The notes under the pieces are model-generated. The model was not told the origin of the DNA, searched no databases, and worked only from the letters and a program-made list of their open reading frames with translations. This document shows, piece after piece, positions 36,840 through 47,036 of a stretch of DNA of 64,000 nucleotides. Position 1 is the first letter of the stretch; the number at the start of each line of letters is the position of its first letter. Where the stretch lies: contig JBOZIK010000001.1 in assembly GCA_051453625.1 (NCBI GenBank), positions 166,501,942 to 166,565,941 on the forward strand. Direction: 5' to 3'. The DNA comes from Welwitschia mirabilis (Eukaryota > Gnetophyta > Gnetopsida > Welwitschiales). The position numbers and the translations under genes were made by a program.

Positions 36840-37790
36840 TAAAGATGATGTTATTGCTATGTTAGAAGATCTAGTGCTTTTTTAGTTGGACAATGAACAA
36901 GATTGAGATGAAATAATCATAAGAGGACCTTGGTTTTTTAGGTTACAGGATCTTGCCCTAGCCAAAGGAACGCTAGGGTGCAATCGAACCTGAACTTATT
37001 TAGGAGGTTACCAATCTGAATCTGCATCCACAAGTTTTCATTGGAGTTTTGGGATGAAGATCTCTTAAAGAAAATTACTACCCAGTTTGGTAAACTGATC
37101 AAGCTAGATAAGATTACCATTAAACAAACAAGACTAGTTTTGGTTAGGTTCTAAGTATAAATGAGTCTAGATGACACAAGGTAGATATAATTCATAAAAT
37201 TTAGATCTAAATGGAGTATCTGTAAACTTAAAGTTACTTATGAGAACATTCCTGTCCCATGTAATATTTGTGAAAAATCAGGGCATATTTTAGGGAGGTA
37301 TTTTTTCTAAAAAGAGATGCTCNNNNNNNNNNNNNNNNNNNNNNNNNNNNNNNNNNNNNNNNNNNNNNNNNNNNNNNNNNNNNNNNNNNNNNNNNNNNNN
37401 NTATACTTTTTGTGGGAAGACTGGGCATAATCAGAGCATATGTCAGCATAAGAAAAGAAAGGAAAACTCGACAAAAAGTATTATAGTTTTTCCTTAGGAA
37501 ATCAAAAACAACAAGGAGAAGAAGGTACAGGAAAGGGAGTACAACCCCTTCCAGCCTCTTATAGAAAAAGAAGACCCCCAATAACCACTAAATACTAATG
37601 AACCTAATAATGTGAAAACTCAAACGAGAGAAACAACCACCAATAGAACCCTTCAAGAAGGGAAAACAATAGAGAATGTGGATGATAGCTCCCAATCTAC
37701 GATTGACGATACTCTCAAAAAAGATTAAGAGCCTAAAAAAGGATAAAAATGATTCTAATGAATTGTCTTTCATAGAATTATAGGGTATTA
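36840..37790 (+). pseudogene. LINE-B ORF1: DUF4283-like domain and CCHC zinc knuckles
   Basis: The forward strand reads IIIRGPWFF at about 36,920. Further on come EFWDEDLLKKI, FGKLIKLDKITIKQTRLVLV, the typical DUF4283 core of plant LINE ORF1 proteins, with one frame change between them. Two zinc knuckles follow: CNICEKSGHILGRY at 37,260-37,301 (last Cys is Tyr) and YTFCGKTGHNQSIC at 37,402-37,443 (first Cys is Tyr). They are separated by 79 N. ORF1 proteins bind the element RNA. The tail after the knuckles is Lys/Glu/Asn/Thr-rich. Confidence 0.75.
37323..37401. other. Assembly gap, 79 N (LINE-B ORF1)
   Basis: Run of N between the two zinc knuckles. Confidence 0.95.
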
Positions 37791-38440
37791 GGGCCCTCCT
37801 AAAAGAAGAAGACCCTAAAAAATCTTGTTACTCAGTTTAATATTAATTTAGTTTGTTTACAGGAAACAAAAATAAAAAATGATATGAAAATAGAGATTTT
37901 AGAGCAGTAATGAAATTTTTTTACCTATGCAAGCCAAGGTAATTTAGGAGGCCTCATGATCTCCATGAAAAAAGGAGGTAGATTTAATTAATAGCAGCAA
38001 GAACCACATCACAATTTTCTTTAAGGAATAAAATTGGACTATAACAAACATCTATAGTCCTCAAAATAATCAAGATAAAGCCTTTATCTTGGAGGAATTA
38101 TAGCGGATAATGATAAATAAATCTAAATGGCTTATTTTGAAGAAATTCAATCAATATATACACTGCCGGGAAAAATCAGGGGGTAATAATTAGAATTTCA
38201 AAGGAGCGTTAATCCTTAAAAAAATTTTGGTGCAGAATACCCTTACAGATTTCCATATTTCTAGATGCAAATACACATGGTCTAATAGAAGAACATGCAA
38301 AAATATGATCATGTCTAGGATCGATAGAATCCTTGCTGGTAAGGATTTAGCCAAGCTCCCAATTGAAGCCTGTGGCCTAAACAGAATAGCTTTAGACCAC
38401 TGTCCTATCATATTCAGAGTGGGGGCGATTGCACCCTAGA
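37790..38440 (+). pseudogene. LINE-B ORF2: APE endonuclease domain
   Basis: The frames contain RALLKEEDP, NLVCLQETKIKND (metal-binding QETK block) and GNLGGLMISMKKGG. An open stretch at 38,227-38,439 then reads FHISRCKYTWSNRR, MSRIDRILAG and RIALDHCPIIF, the conserved C-terminal blocks of the domain (F.WSN, SR.DR.L, SDHCP) with S to L before DHCP. It would nick the target DNA. Several stops precede the open stretch. Confidence 0.8.
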
Positions 38441-38879
38441 GAACCCCATTTCCTATGGAACAATATTGAATTAACTGGACATAAACTAGAATGTTAATGG
38501 AAAAAATATGGGCCCAATATAATAGGACACAATCCATAACTTTTGTTTATAGGGGCCTCAATACCTTAAAAGTCCATATAAAGTATTAGAGGAAAAAAGA
38601 TAAAGAAATGTTTGAGTCCAAAGTAGAACTTGAAGAAGAAATCTAAAGAATCGAGACTGAGCAAGATGAGGGAGGAGATCAAGATAGCCTCTGTAACAGG
38701 GAATATCAATATCTATTAGAACTTCAAGAAATAAATGCTGATGAAGAAAATTATTGGAAAGAATGTTCAAAGATAAAATGGCTTAAAGAGGAGGATAAGC
38801 ATATTAAGTTTTTCTTCCAGTAAGCTAATCAACATATATCAAATAAGAGGATCAGAAGGCTTACCATTAGAAGCCAAAT

Positions 38880-39850
38880 AACAAAAAAATGAATAGGACA
38901 TAACTAAGGAAATGCAGGTCTATCTTATGAGAATTTGGGAATGGGATGATATCGCCCCTGACCTCATTCTGGAAAATCACAGAATTTTTAATAAGGATAA
39001 CTCCCTGCTTATTAAACCCTTGAGTAGAGATGAAGTTTTATCTACAATGACATCTATGAAGAACAATAGAGCTCCTAGTTCTGATGGGTGGCCAGTTGAA
39101 CTTTTCAAATTTCACTTTTTTATATTAGGGGCAATCTTTAAGATGTTATGTAGGATGTTTTACATAATAAGTAAATTCCTAGGGAAATGAATAGGTCCAG
39201 AGTGGTCCTTATTCTTAAGAAAAGGGACACAAGCAAACCAGAGGATTTCAAACCTTTAGGTGTCTGCAATGTTCTTTATAGAATCTTCGTGAAAATTATG
39301 TAGCCATATCACCCCCCTACTACCCAAGGTGATTTCAAAGAATCAAGCTAACTTCATCTGATCTAGGTATATCCAAGACCAAATCTTTTTGACTCATGAG
39401 ATCATTCATTATGTTAAAAAACATAAATTTCTTCTTCTCATTGCTAAATTGGATATTGCCAAAGCTTATGATTTAGAAAGTATCTTTTAGAAAACTAGTT
39501 TTCATCAAGACATCATGAATATTTGGTTAGATATGCAGGCATCAGTTGAATTAGTGTGGAGGTTAACAATTACAAGTCAAAATTCATTTTAGTAGGTCAA
39601 GGATTAAGATAGAGGTACCCTCTATCTCCATATCTTTTTCTCTTTGTGATAAATGTCTTATAGGTCTTCTTAAAGAGTAATGGAGTTATAGGAATTAGAA
39701 TTGGAGGTCAAACTTTTATCAATAATCACTATGCGGATGATACCATTATTATGACCAAGGCTTCATGTTAGCAAAAGCTATCAAGATTTTCATGAATATT
39801 TTTGTGGTGACTACAGGTATTCATACCAACTAGAATAAGTCAAAAATCCA
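38880..39850 (+). pseudogene. LINE-B ORF2: reverse transcriptase
   Basis: Blocks in order are PLSRDEVLSTMTSMKNNRAP then SSDGWPVELFKF (38,912-39,190), RVVLILKKRDTSKPEDFKPL (39,200-39,260), NQANFI, a stop, SRYIQDQIFLTHEIIHY, LLIAKLDIAKAYD, YPLSPYLFLFVINVL, and the catalytic YADD at 39,730-39,741 in NNHYADDTIIMTKA. The YADD box is intact, but frameshifts and stops break the protein. In life it would reverse-transcribe the LINE RNA from the nicked target. Confidence 0.88.
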
Positions 39851-40499
39851 CACTTTAGGCAAAAACAGTAATAGAGGGCATGAAATCGTCTAAATCCTAA
39901 ATGCTAAACTGGGAAACCTATAAGATATCTACCTGGGAATTCCCCTTTGGAATTAGCACAAAACCCTCACCTCGAACTACATACTTAAGTTCATTTAAAG
40001 ATGATGCAACTCTTGGTAAAATAATTTTCTCTCATCCAAAGCAAATGTTATTCTTGCAAACTTGTGTTTAGTCTTTTTCTTCCGGTATATAGCTTTCATT
40101 ATTACACACCCAAAGAATATTATTCAAAAAATTAACAGAATCTTGAAGGGATTCATATGATTTAGAGGTAAAGATCAAAATCGAATTCATATTTATAAAT
40201 GGAGGACAATAGCCCACCTAAGAGAATCAGAAGGATGGGGGATTCAGAGACTAGAGGATTGTCTTCTTACTGGAGCTCACAAGATCTTGAAAAGATTACA
40301 TGAAGGAGGACAACCTTGGAGTAATTTTATCAATTACAAATACCCAAATTAGAGCACCGATCAAGAAGAATCCTACCTGAGGAAGCATCTCATTAAAGCT
40401 TGAAGACACTTACTAGACTTAAACATTTGTCATGCAGGCTCTGCTAAACAGATCCTTTTAAAGAAATATGGGAAAATGACTCCTATAAGAAATATTAGA

Positions 40500-41023
40500 A
40501 GGGTTAAATTCTAGAAAAAATTAAAGTTTTATGCTGGCTAAAGGATCATCATAAAGTACTCATTAGAAATCAACTACGCAAGAGGGGTTTTCAAGTAGAA
40601 ACAATCTGTCTTGTCTATCAATCATGTCCCAAAACTGCATATCACTTGTTTCATTAATGCATTTGGAGTAAAGAGTTAATGATAATAATAAAGAAATACT
40701 ACAAGAACTGTAATGTTTCTAACACCTACTTAAATGATGGGATTCACTTGACTTATTGAGAAATTTGGGGAATCAGAAATGATTTGATTTTCAATAATGC
40801 CCCCTTACCATTTCCTTTAAATACTGTGAAAAGGATTAAATGCTACCAATCTCAAATCAGACTTACAATGGAAGCTACACCCATCATCGACTCATCTGAT
40901 CCTGACCTCTTTGAAGGTTGCTTAGACTTGTGGGACAAAGTGTATGATGTGGGATGGAGAACTCTCCTGATTAAGCTTAAGGAAGATCCAAGTTCTAATA
41001 TTACCCCTTTTTATAGACATTAA
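40500..41023 (+). pseudogene. LINE-B ORF2: zf-RVT zinc finger and following region
   Basis: From 40,532 one frame reads CWLKDHHKVLIRNQLRKRGF, then CLVYQSCPKTAYHLFH with a following CIWSKELM. This matches the zf-RVT pattern (W..LH.RLLTR..L.(K)RG…C..C…ET..HLF..C…..LW). The frame continues through IWGIRNDLIFNNAPLPFP (40,770-40,800) into a 79-codon open stretch ending at 41,023. This frame is the one that carries the J-domain 850 bp later. Confidence 0.75.
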
Positions 41024-41800
41024 AGAGAACAACACATAATATATAGAAGAATTCCTATCTAAATAACTGAATACTCCCTCTCTAAACTCTTAAAAATCCT
41101 TGTAGCTAAAGAAAGGATCCCTCTTAGAAGCCAAGGGTAGCGTGAGGTGCTTCATTTCTTCCCTAGAGTGGACACATCAATTGAAAGGAGCTACTGCCCC
41201 ATAAGGCTTAGGCACAGAACTAGTCGACCGATACTTCATCTAGTCTGGTTGTTTCTCTAAGCTCTCATGCATTCACTTCACATTTCTCAAAGCCCTAGAC
41301 CTAGGGCTCCAGGTGAATTTACCTTTTTTAATTTATTTAAGCCCTTTGGCAAAAGGACTCTTCTAGATATTCTGGATTAATTCTAGTACTTTGGCAAGCT
41401 GCCAATGAGATTAGGGAAAGAGAGGCCCCTTCTCCTCCTCCACGAAGATGCCTTCATTAGACTTCACCAAGGAGAACTCCTAAGAGAAGAGCCACCACAA
41501 AGAAACTCCTCGATTCGAGAGAAATGTTACACAAGGTAGTCCTAGTCAATAGGGGGCAACTTCACCCCTAGACCATACAGAGGAGTCGAATTCATCCCCA
41601 GACCAGTAGGAGATAGCTCAGGAGATATCCAAAGAGATAGTTAAGGAGACAGCTTAGGAACATCCACCAACTGACTCCCAAGAGCAAGGGAGCACGATCA
41701 GACCTCCCCTTAATTAGAAGGAAGTCCCAATTCTGCTTAGAATATAATCATAGACTCTTCTTCAGCAGCAACGTAGCATAACCCTCAGGAGGATATAGAT
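41024..41800 (+). pseudogene. LINE-B ORF2: spacer before the J-domain
   Basis: The same frame stays largely readable with about a dozen stops, most of which could have been CAA, CAG, CGA or TGG. It is Arg/Pro/Ser-rich (for example SPRPRAPGEF and PRPYRGVEFIPRP) and has no domain I know. It links zf-RVT to the J-domain without a net frame change, supporting a single polypeptide. Confidence 0.55.
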
Positions 41801-42030
41801 ATGAATGCTGCAAAACGGGAAGTCATGCTTGCAATAATCCATGAACTGAAGGGATGCCCCTTCGTCATACTATAAATCTTCCATAGAGCCCTCACTCAAG
41901 CCATTAAGTCTAGCTATAGAAAGAAAGATCTTAGATTACATCCATATAAAAATCAAGTGGATGCTGAAGAATTCAAAGAGGTAAATCAGGCCTTTGAGGT
42001 ACTATCTGATGAAATGGGTTGCTTTTTACT
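41801..42030 (+). pseudogene. LINE-B ORF2: C-terminal DnaJ-type J-domain
   Basis: In the zf-RVT frame (codon 41,822 onward) the sequence reads CPFVIL, a stop, IFHRALTQAIKSSYRKKDLR, then LHPYKNQVDAEEFKEVNQAF and EVLSDE. All J-domain landmarks are present in order: helix I (xYxIL), helix II (AIKxxYRKxxLxxHP), the HPD loop (here HPY, 41,939-41,947), KN, the helix III stretch (AEEFKEVNQAFEVLSD). The one stop takes the place of the Gly after IL, and D to Y in HPD would abolish Hsp70 stimulation. The overall match is far stronger than chance. It lies inside the target-site duplications, so it is element sequence. Confidence 0.85.
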
Positions 42031-42397
42031 AGAACACAACCACGATAATCTTTTTTCTTTTTGTAGAGGATACTAATACTCCACCTTTTAGGTCTTTTAT
42101 CTAGCCTAAGTTAAGTTTTGTCATTTCTGATATTTGGGGCATTTTTACCCCTGATCTATTAGTTAGCAGTTCTACCCAACAATTGATGCTTAATACTCTT
42201 CTAGATAGTTAGTTCTCTTTTTTAGTATGTTTTCCCAAGGATGATTTGACCTCTAATTTTATTTTATTTCTAGTCCATTTTTTAACTTTCTGTAGAATGT
42301 TCTACCTTTCTTTAAATAGTTTAAATTTCTCATCAAGTTGGGTGTTTCCGCCCCTCCCAATGTAAATTTTCTAGTTTAATATTCTTTACTCTTTTTT
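42031..42397 (+). other. LINE-B 3' UTR and T-rich tail
   Basis: About 370 bp without a conserved frame, ending TGTAAATTTTCTAG … TTTACTCTTTTTTT directly against the right target-site duplication. LINE-A ends with a similar TGTAATTTTTTTC … CTCTTT. There is no long poly(A). Confidence 0.7.
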
Positions 42398-42416
42398 TTA
42401 AATAGTAATGGTGTTT

Positions 42417-44300
42417 AAAATTATTGAATTAACCTTCTTCAAAATTGTATGAAATGGGAGATTGAGTACAAATATAAGTCACACAAATCTTGGTGACAAT
42501 TAATGAATGGTAAATTACAATGTTTCTAATGATGTATATGGTAAGATAATAGTAAAACAGTTCTAAGAACCTATCTTTATGACCAATGAGTAGTGGATCC
42601 ATAACTCATAGAGTGTTATGTCCATGATTAAATTAGAAACCAGAGTTGTGCAACAAAAGCATAATGAGCTCTATTTAAGACCTAATAAACAACTACCTAT
42701 TTAACTAACTATTACATGGATTATAATAATTAACTATTCTTAATCATGATTAAACTATAATAAACCCTAATAAAGGTGATTCTGATGCTAACCCGCAGAT
42801 GCATAGAATGAGGCAGTCAGAATGATAATCCATAGATGTACTGAATGAGGAAGGAGAGAGATGGAAATAATCGTTAAGATAGTAATTGTCTTTAACTAAT
42901 AACCTAATTAGAAATATGCCTAACTTATAATAATTATGTTAATGCCTAGACCATAAGTCTAATATTCGTCTGATTGGCTATTGATGAGATGGATAAGTGA
43001 TCCAATGGTGCATGCGATATATCGATAATAGAGAAGTCGATGATGATAATCATGATAATGTAAATTAAATTATGATGAATGCACTACACTTATGATGATG
43101 ACTTATAAAAATAGCATGTATGTTGATATCGTATATTTGGTTTCTTATATTTATGTCATTGGTCATCAATCATATTTACTAGACCCTGATTGATCCTGAT
43201 CCTTGACTTAGTGGCATACAAGCATATATATTGGATATTTTTATTTGATACACATCATCTATCTATATATTTACTATATAATGGGTTATAAAAGAAGCAC
43301 TGTAGCATGTTATAGCCTTCGAGGAAGGCAATCTTTAGTGAAGGCATACATGTGGATGATTTATGGTTGGAGATCGACCTTTATAATTGAGAGTCATGAT
43401 TTACCCAGAGGAGGATGCACTCCATTGAGGAGCAAGTATATCATAAATTTATGGTATATGATATTAATGATTGATTGGTGGGAGATCAACTACAGAACTG
43501 ATAGGTCATGTTTGCCTAGTGGCGGGTAGGCCTCATAAAGAGGTAATTTTTACATAGCCAATCTATAGATGATGGTATGATAAATGATATACATGGTTAA
43601 TCTTTATGGTGAGGAGTCCTGTGGTTGCATGATGGAGGGCATGTCGAGATAGTGGTGCTATGAGATTGATTCACATGAACCATGTGTGGTGAGTCAACTT
43701 ATTTATGTATGACCTATGAGGTGATGGCCCCATGGTGGTGGTTAATGGATTGTTTGACTAGAGCTCCATGTGATTAGCTATTTCATATATGGTATATGGA
43801 TATACATTATATGATATTTTCTATGGATTTATATGGATGTTTTCATTTTAGTAGATCTAGCTTTTTATTAGTCTTTTTACTCACTATTATGGATTACTTT
43901 GGCCTACCATACAACTGTGCGTAGTGGTGGTAACAGGAATAGGACCCAAGACAGAACTATGTGTGATCTGAGCTCCTCTAGATGAGGGTACATAGATGTG
44001 GCTACTTGCTGTAGGTCAACCAATTACTCGACTGCGACGAACACACTTCATTGTGTGTTTCTCAATGCAATTTCATGCTTTTATTGTGTGTTCTTATTTG
44101 AGTCTTCTAGACTTTCTGAGATTAGGATGTGATGTTTTTTAAGTGAATTATCATCATATAGTTCTCCTGAGGGCTAACCTGTTGGATGTTGAGAGTTTGT
44201 CTTTCAGTTGAATCTAATTAATCTATTGTGATAGTTAATTGTATAGTTAATTAACTGAAAAATTTAGGTGTAATTTGTGGTAAAAATAAGCATGTAATAA
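42417..44300. repeat. Right arm of inverted repeat, segment 4
   Basis: Reverse complement of about 17,480-19,385. The strongest anchors are 42,495-42,680 and 43,250-44,060. An open frame at 43,245-43,529 is not preserved in the left arm and has no known domain, so it is not called a gene. The arm ends near 44,300; the exact end is uncertain because similarity fades. Confidence 0.75.
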
Positions 44301-44379
44301 TTATTTGATATTATTGAAATATTCACTAAAGATTTTAAGGATTTCCAAAAGGGAAGCTAATACTTTAGCCCATAGTTGA

Positions 44380-44790
44380 GCTCTTTCACTAGAGTAAATA
44401 GTGGTGTATACAGAGCATACTTCAAATAAACTAAAGAAAGGTTTGCAGAGTACTCAGATGGATTTATGTCTATAGTCTAAGCTAAAATTTTACATGTGTA
44501 GTTTTCATCTAAGATGGAAAATGGTTAATTAGCCTCCATATCCATGAGGATGACTAATAGTGATCAATAAAGCTATCGGAAACCAATTCTATAACAACTT
44601 TAGATATTCTAACTTTTTAAAAAGCATAAAGTCATGATTCTTGCGTAAAACTAAAAGTTCCATAGCATTGCATTTCTTATAGAGCCTATTTGTACAACCC
44701 TACACATTTCATGAAATAATCTCTATGAAAATTATTATGGGTTACCTCATTTGAGGGTTGATAGAAATCCATAACTATTTTAATTACATC
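44380..44790 (-). pseudogene. LINE-E: endonuclease N-terminal fragment
   Basis: Reverse reading from about 44,780 gives IFIEIIS, a stop, NV, a stop, GCTNRLYKKCNAMELLVLR. This corresponds to the (K)IISWNVRGC.N..KR..I..LL start of LINE endonucleases. It continues in two frames with LVSDSFIDHY-like and SSWIWRLINHF-like stretches. It abuts the outer edge of the inverted repeat. No RT follows, so it is a truncated remnant. Confidence 0.45.
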
Positions 44791-46250
44791 AACTTCTATT
44801 AAACCTATAAGAATTACATATGCATTCTCTGAGCCTATAGTTAAAATGTTGATTTATTGCATCGCTAAAGTGGTTGGGACATAAGATTCATTATTGGCTA
44901 ACTTAGAATCAAAAGGGTATCTTGTTGAAACAATCTAATCATCCAAAGGAGGGTTTGAAGATCTTCATTTCTTATTTTTAACTATCTAAAGAACATCCAC
45001 AAGAAATTGTAGTGTTTTAGTCAATTTAATCAACTTCTCTAGATGTGACTGTTGACTATCTGTGACTATTGACTATCTACACCCTGTAGAGACAACCTAG
45101 TTAGATAACCCAAAGAGGTTGGTTGTTGCCTGTTGTAGGAAGAATAAAAGAATAGCTATTGCAAGTCCTTTTTATTTTTGAGCTTTACTTTGTGTTTTCT
45201 TGTAAGATTGGAACAATGTTGATAGATTTATTATTTTTTATGACAAAAATAACATTAGTTACAAAAATTATTATAAATACCATGTAGTAAAAAAATTCAC
45301 TGACTGCTTCTAAGTGAAGAAGTTTTTGTGATTAGTGGTGTCGCTTTGCCTTAGATATTTGGTACTTGACCCATTTACAAGATCCTAAATACTTGTTTGT
45401 AGAGTTTCACTAAGGACACCAATAATTTCTGCTAGGCTTTTGTGAAAATGAAAGGTGAATTGGGTAATTCCATGAAGCATGAATCCCAATTAAACTTCTA
45501 ACTAATAATATTAATGTTGGATTCCCATAGTGAAGCAATTATAATAGCATGATAATGATGAAAAATACATAGTTTCAAGGATTGTTCAATAGTAGATTTA
45601 TCAGAGAGTTCAATAAAACCAAACTTCAAGCATAATGTTGTGTATGTTTTATAAGGAGGCCATGGCAAGAAAGTTTAGTTTGCACTTAGGACAAGAATGA
45701 GGGAGTTCTTTGCAGAGAGCTAAGAACTTAGAAGAAAATATAACGTGTAGAATATATAGATATGTATTCTTCAATAACATTCCAAGGAAGAGAAGAATCA
45801 ACAGAGATACTTATCTCTCTACTTTTGAAATCAAGCAATGCGGTTTCTTTAGAAGTCATTTTGCATTGATGAAGAGGATTTTTTATCATTCATTAGAGTT
45901 GATGAAGATCAAGGAGGGTTTTGTTTGTGAGGAGTGTGACCCCTTTCCTCCATAGGAACATTTAAGTCCTCCATGTCCATATAAATGATAATAGATATTA
46001 GAGTATTTAGCCAAAATATTGAATATCATTAGATCCTAAAGTTGTCTAATAAAAAAGACAAAGTTAATGTGAAGGAATCCTTACTCTTACTACCTTCACT
46101 TTGAATCTTATCATAAAATTTGTTGAAGAAATTTTTTAAACACATTATTATAAGAGTTTGGAACACTAGAATTAAAAGGAGAACTTGTAAACCAAAAATT
46201 TACTACTAATAAGATTAAAAGGTTTTTTATGATGGTTTTAAAAGTAGACC
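44791..46250. other. Anonymous sequence upstream of the gene
   Basis: No firm gene. An 81-codon forward open frame (45,710-45,955) lies opposite reverse-strand sequence that reads CPKCKLNF and FGFIELSDKSTIEQSLKL. The latter could be a LINE ORF1 remnant (RRM-like) belonging to LINE-E, but this is weak. Confidence 0.35.
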
Positions 46251-46259
46251 TGACCCAAA

Positions 46260-46640
46260 ATGTCCCTTTCATGCATCATCCCGCGCCACGGTAAGTACTT
46301 TTCGTCCTTTTCCCCGCGAGCAAGACACACGTGTCATTCAAAGACAGATGAGGCAGTTAAAAAAATCCGAAATTCCCGTTCCATCTGATGAAGCCAGAAA
46401 AGTCTCTGTTCAAACCGAGAGAGTTTCGTTACATTTCTGCCGTGCTATCTGAACGGGATTAAATTAAATGGCATTAAAAATTTCAAAAACGGAAAAAGCG
46501 AGAGGGTTAGCATATTGCACTCTCGGTTTCTTACCGTTCCCATCGGTTTTTGTTATTGTAAAAAACGAACACTATCCACGTCAATCTATGATGCCATTTC
46601 TCCCCTTATTTAGTAAAAACCAGAGCGCTTGAAGGTCGCC
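46260..46640 (+). promoter_or_regulatory. Candidate promoter of the 47-kb gene
   Basis: Base composition changes abruptly at about 46,260 to higher GC with many CpG, unlike the decayed transposon sequence upstream. A G-box CACGTG within GACACACGTGTC lies at 46,328-46,333. A weak TATA-like TTATTTAGT is near 46,605. CpG retention suggests low methylation, as in an active promoter. The exact transcription start is not defined. Confidence 0.5.
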
Positions 46641-46731
46641 TCCGCAGGAAATAAACCAGCGGGTTTACTCCTTTCAACGCGAAGGCGAAGTCATCCGTGC
46701 CTTAGGACAGCCACTTCGCACAATTGCGAAG

Positions 46732-46749
46732 ATGCAGATGCAGCGCTAA
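46732..46749 (+). promoter_or_regulatory. Minimal upstream ORF (5 codons plus stop)
   Basis: ATG CAG ATG CAG CGC TAA in the leader, about 290 bp before the main ATG. No other ATG was seen between it and 47,037. Such short uORFs can lower translation of the main frame; whether this one lies in the mature mRNA is not known. Confidence 0.45.
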
Positions 46750-47036
46750 ACGAGGCACTTGCAGAACGATCCCGAATTTCTTAACCTCTCGGTAAAGCTA
46801 AAACTCGGCTTTCTTTCGTTCTTTTGAGTCCTTTGTTGTCTAGTTAGATTTTGATCACTTTTGTTTCCATACATTTCCACCGTTTCGCGTTGTCTTAGAG
46901 CAGAGATTCTGTTTAGTGAACTTTAGCGCTAGAACTTAGGGTTTGCGTTTGGAATACGGGGAAATTTGGTGAGTATTTAGGTGTAACGGCGCCCTAGCCT
47001 TGTCAGGGACCGTGCCTGAAGGAAAGGCAAAGGGAA

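Larger units (their letters stand above)
36395..42397 (+). mobile_element. LINE-B: apparently full-length L1-type LINE with C-terminal J-domain
   Basis: About 6.0 kb between perfect copies of TTAAATAGTAATGGTGTTT (36,376-36,394 and 42,398-42,416). The outer few bases are ambiguous because the element ends in a T run. The order is a leader, ORF1 (DUF4283-like and two zinc knuckles), ORF2 with endonuclease, RT, zf-RVT and J-domain, a 3' UTR and a T-rich tail (TGTAAATTTTC … CTCTTTTTTT). It is inserted in the right arm of the inverted repeat, and the uninterrupted site is seen in the left arm near 19,385. Stops and frameshifts show that it is inactive. A gap of 79 N lies in ORF1. Confidence 0.9.

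Noticed and set aside
43245-43529. 94-codon forward open frame
   Set aside because: It lies in the inverted-repeat arm and is not preserved in the opposite arm.
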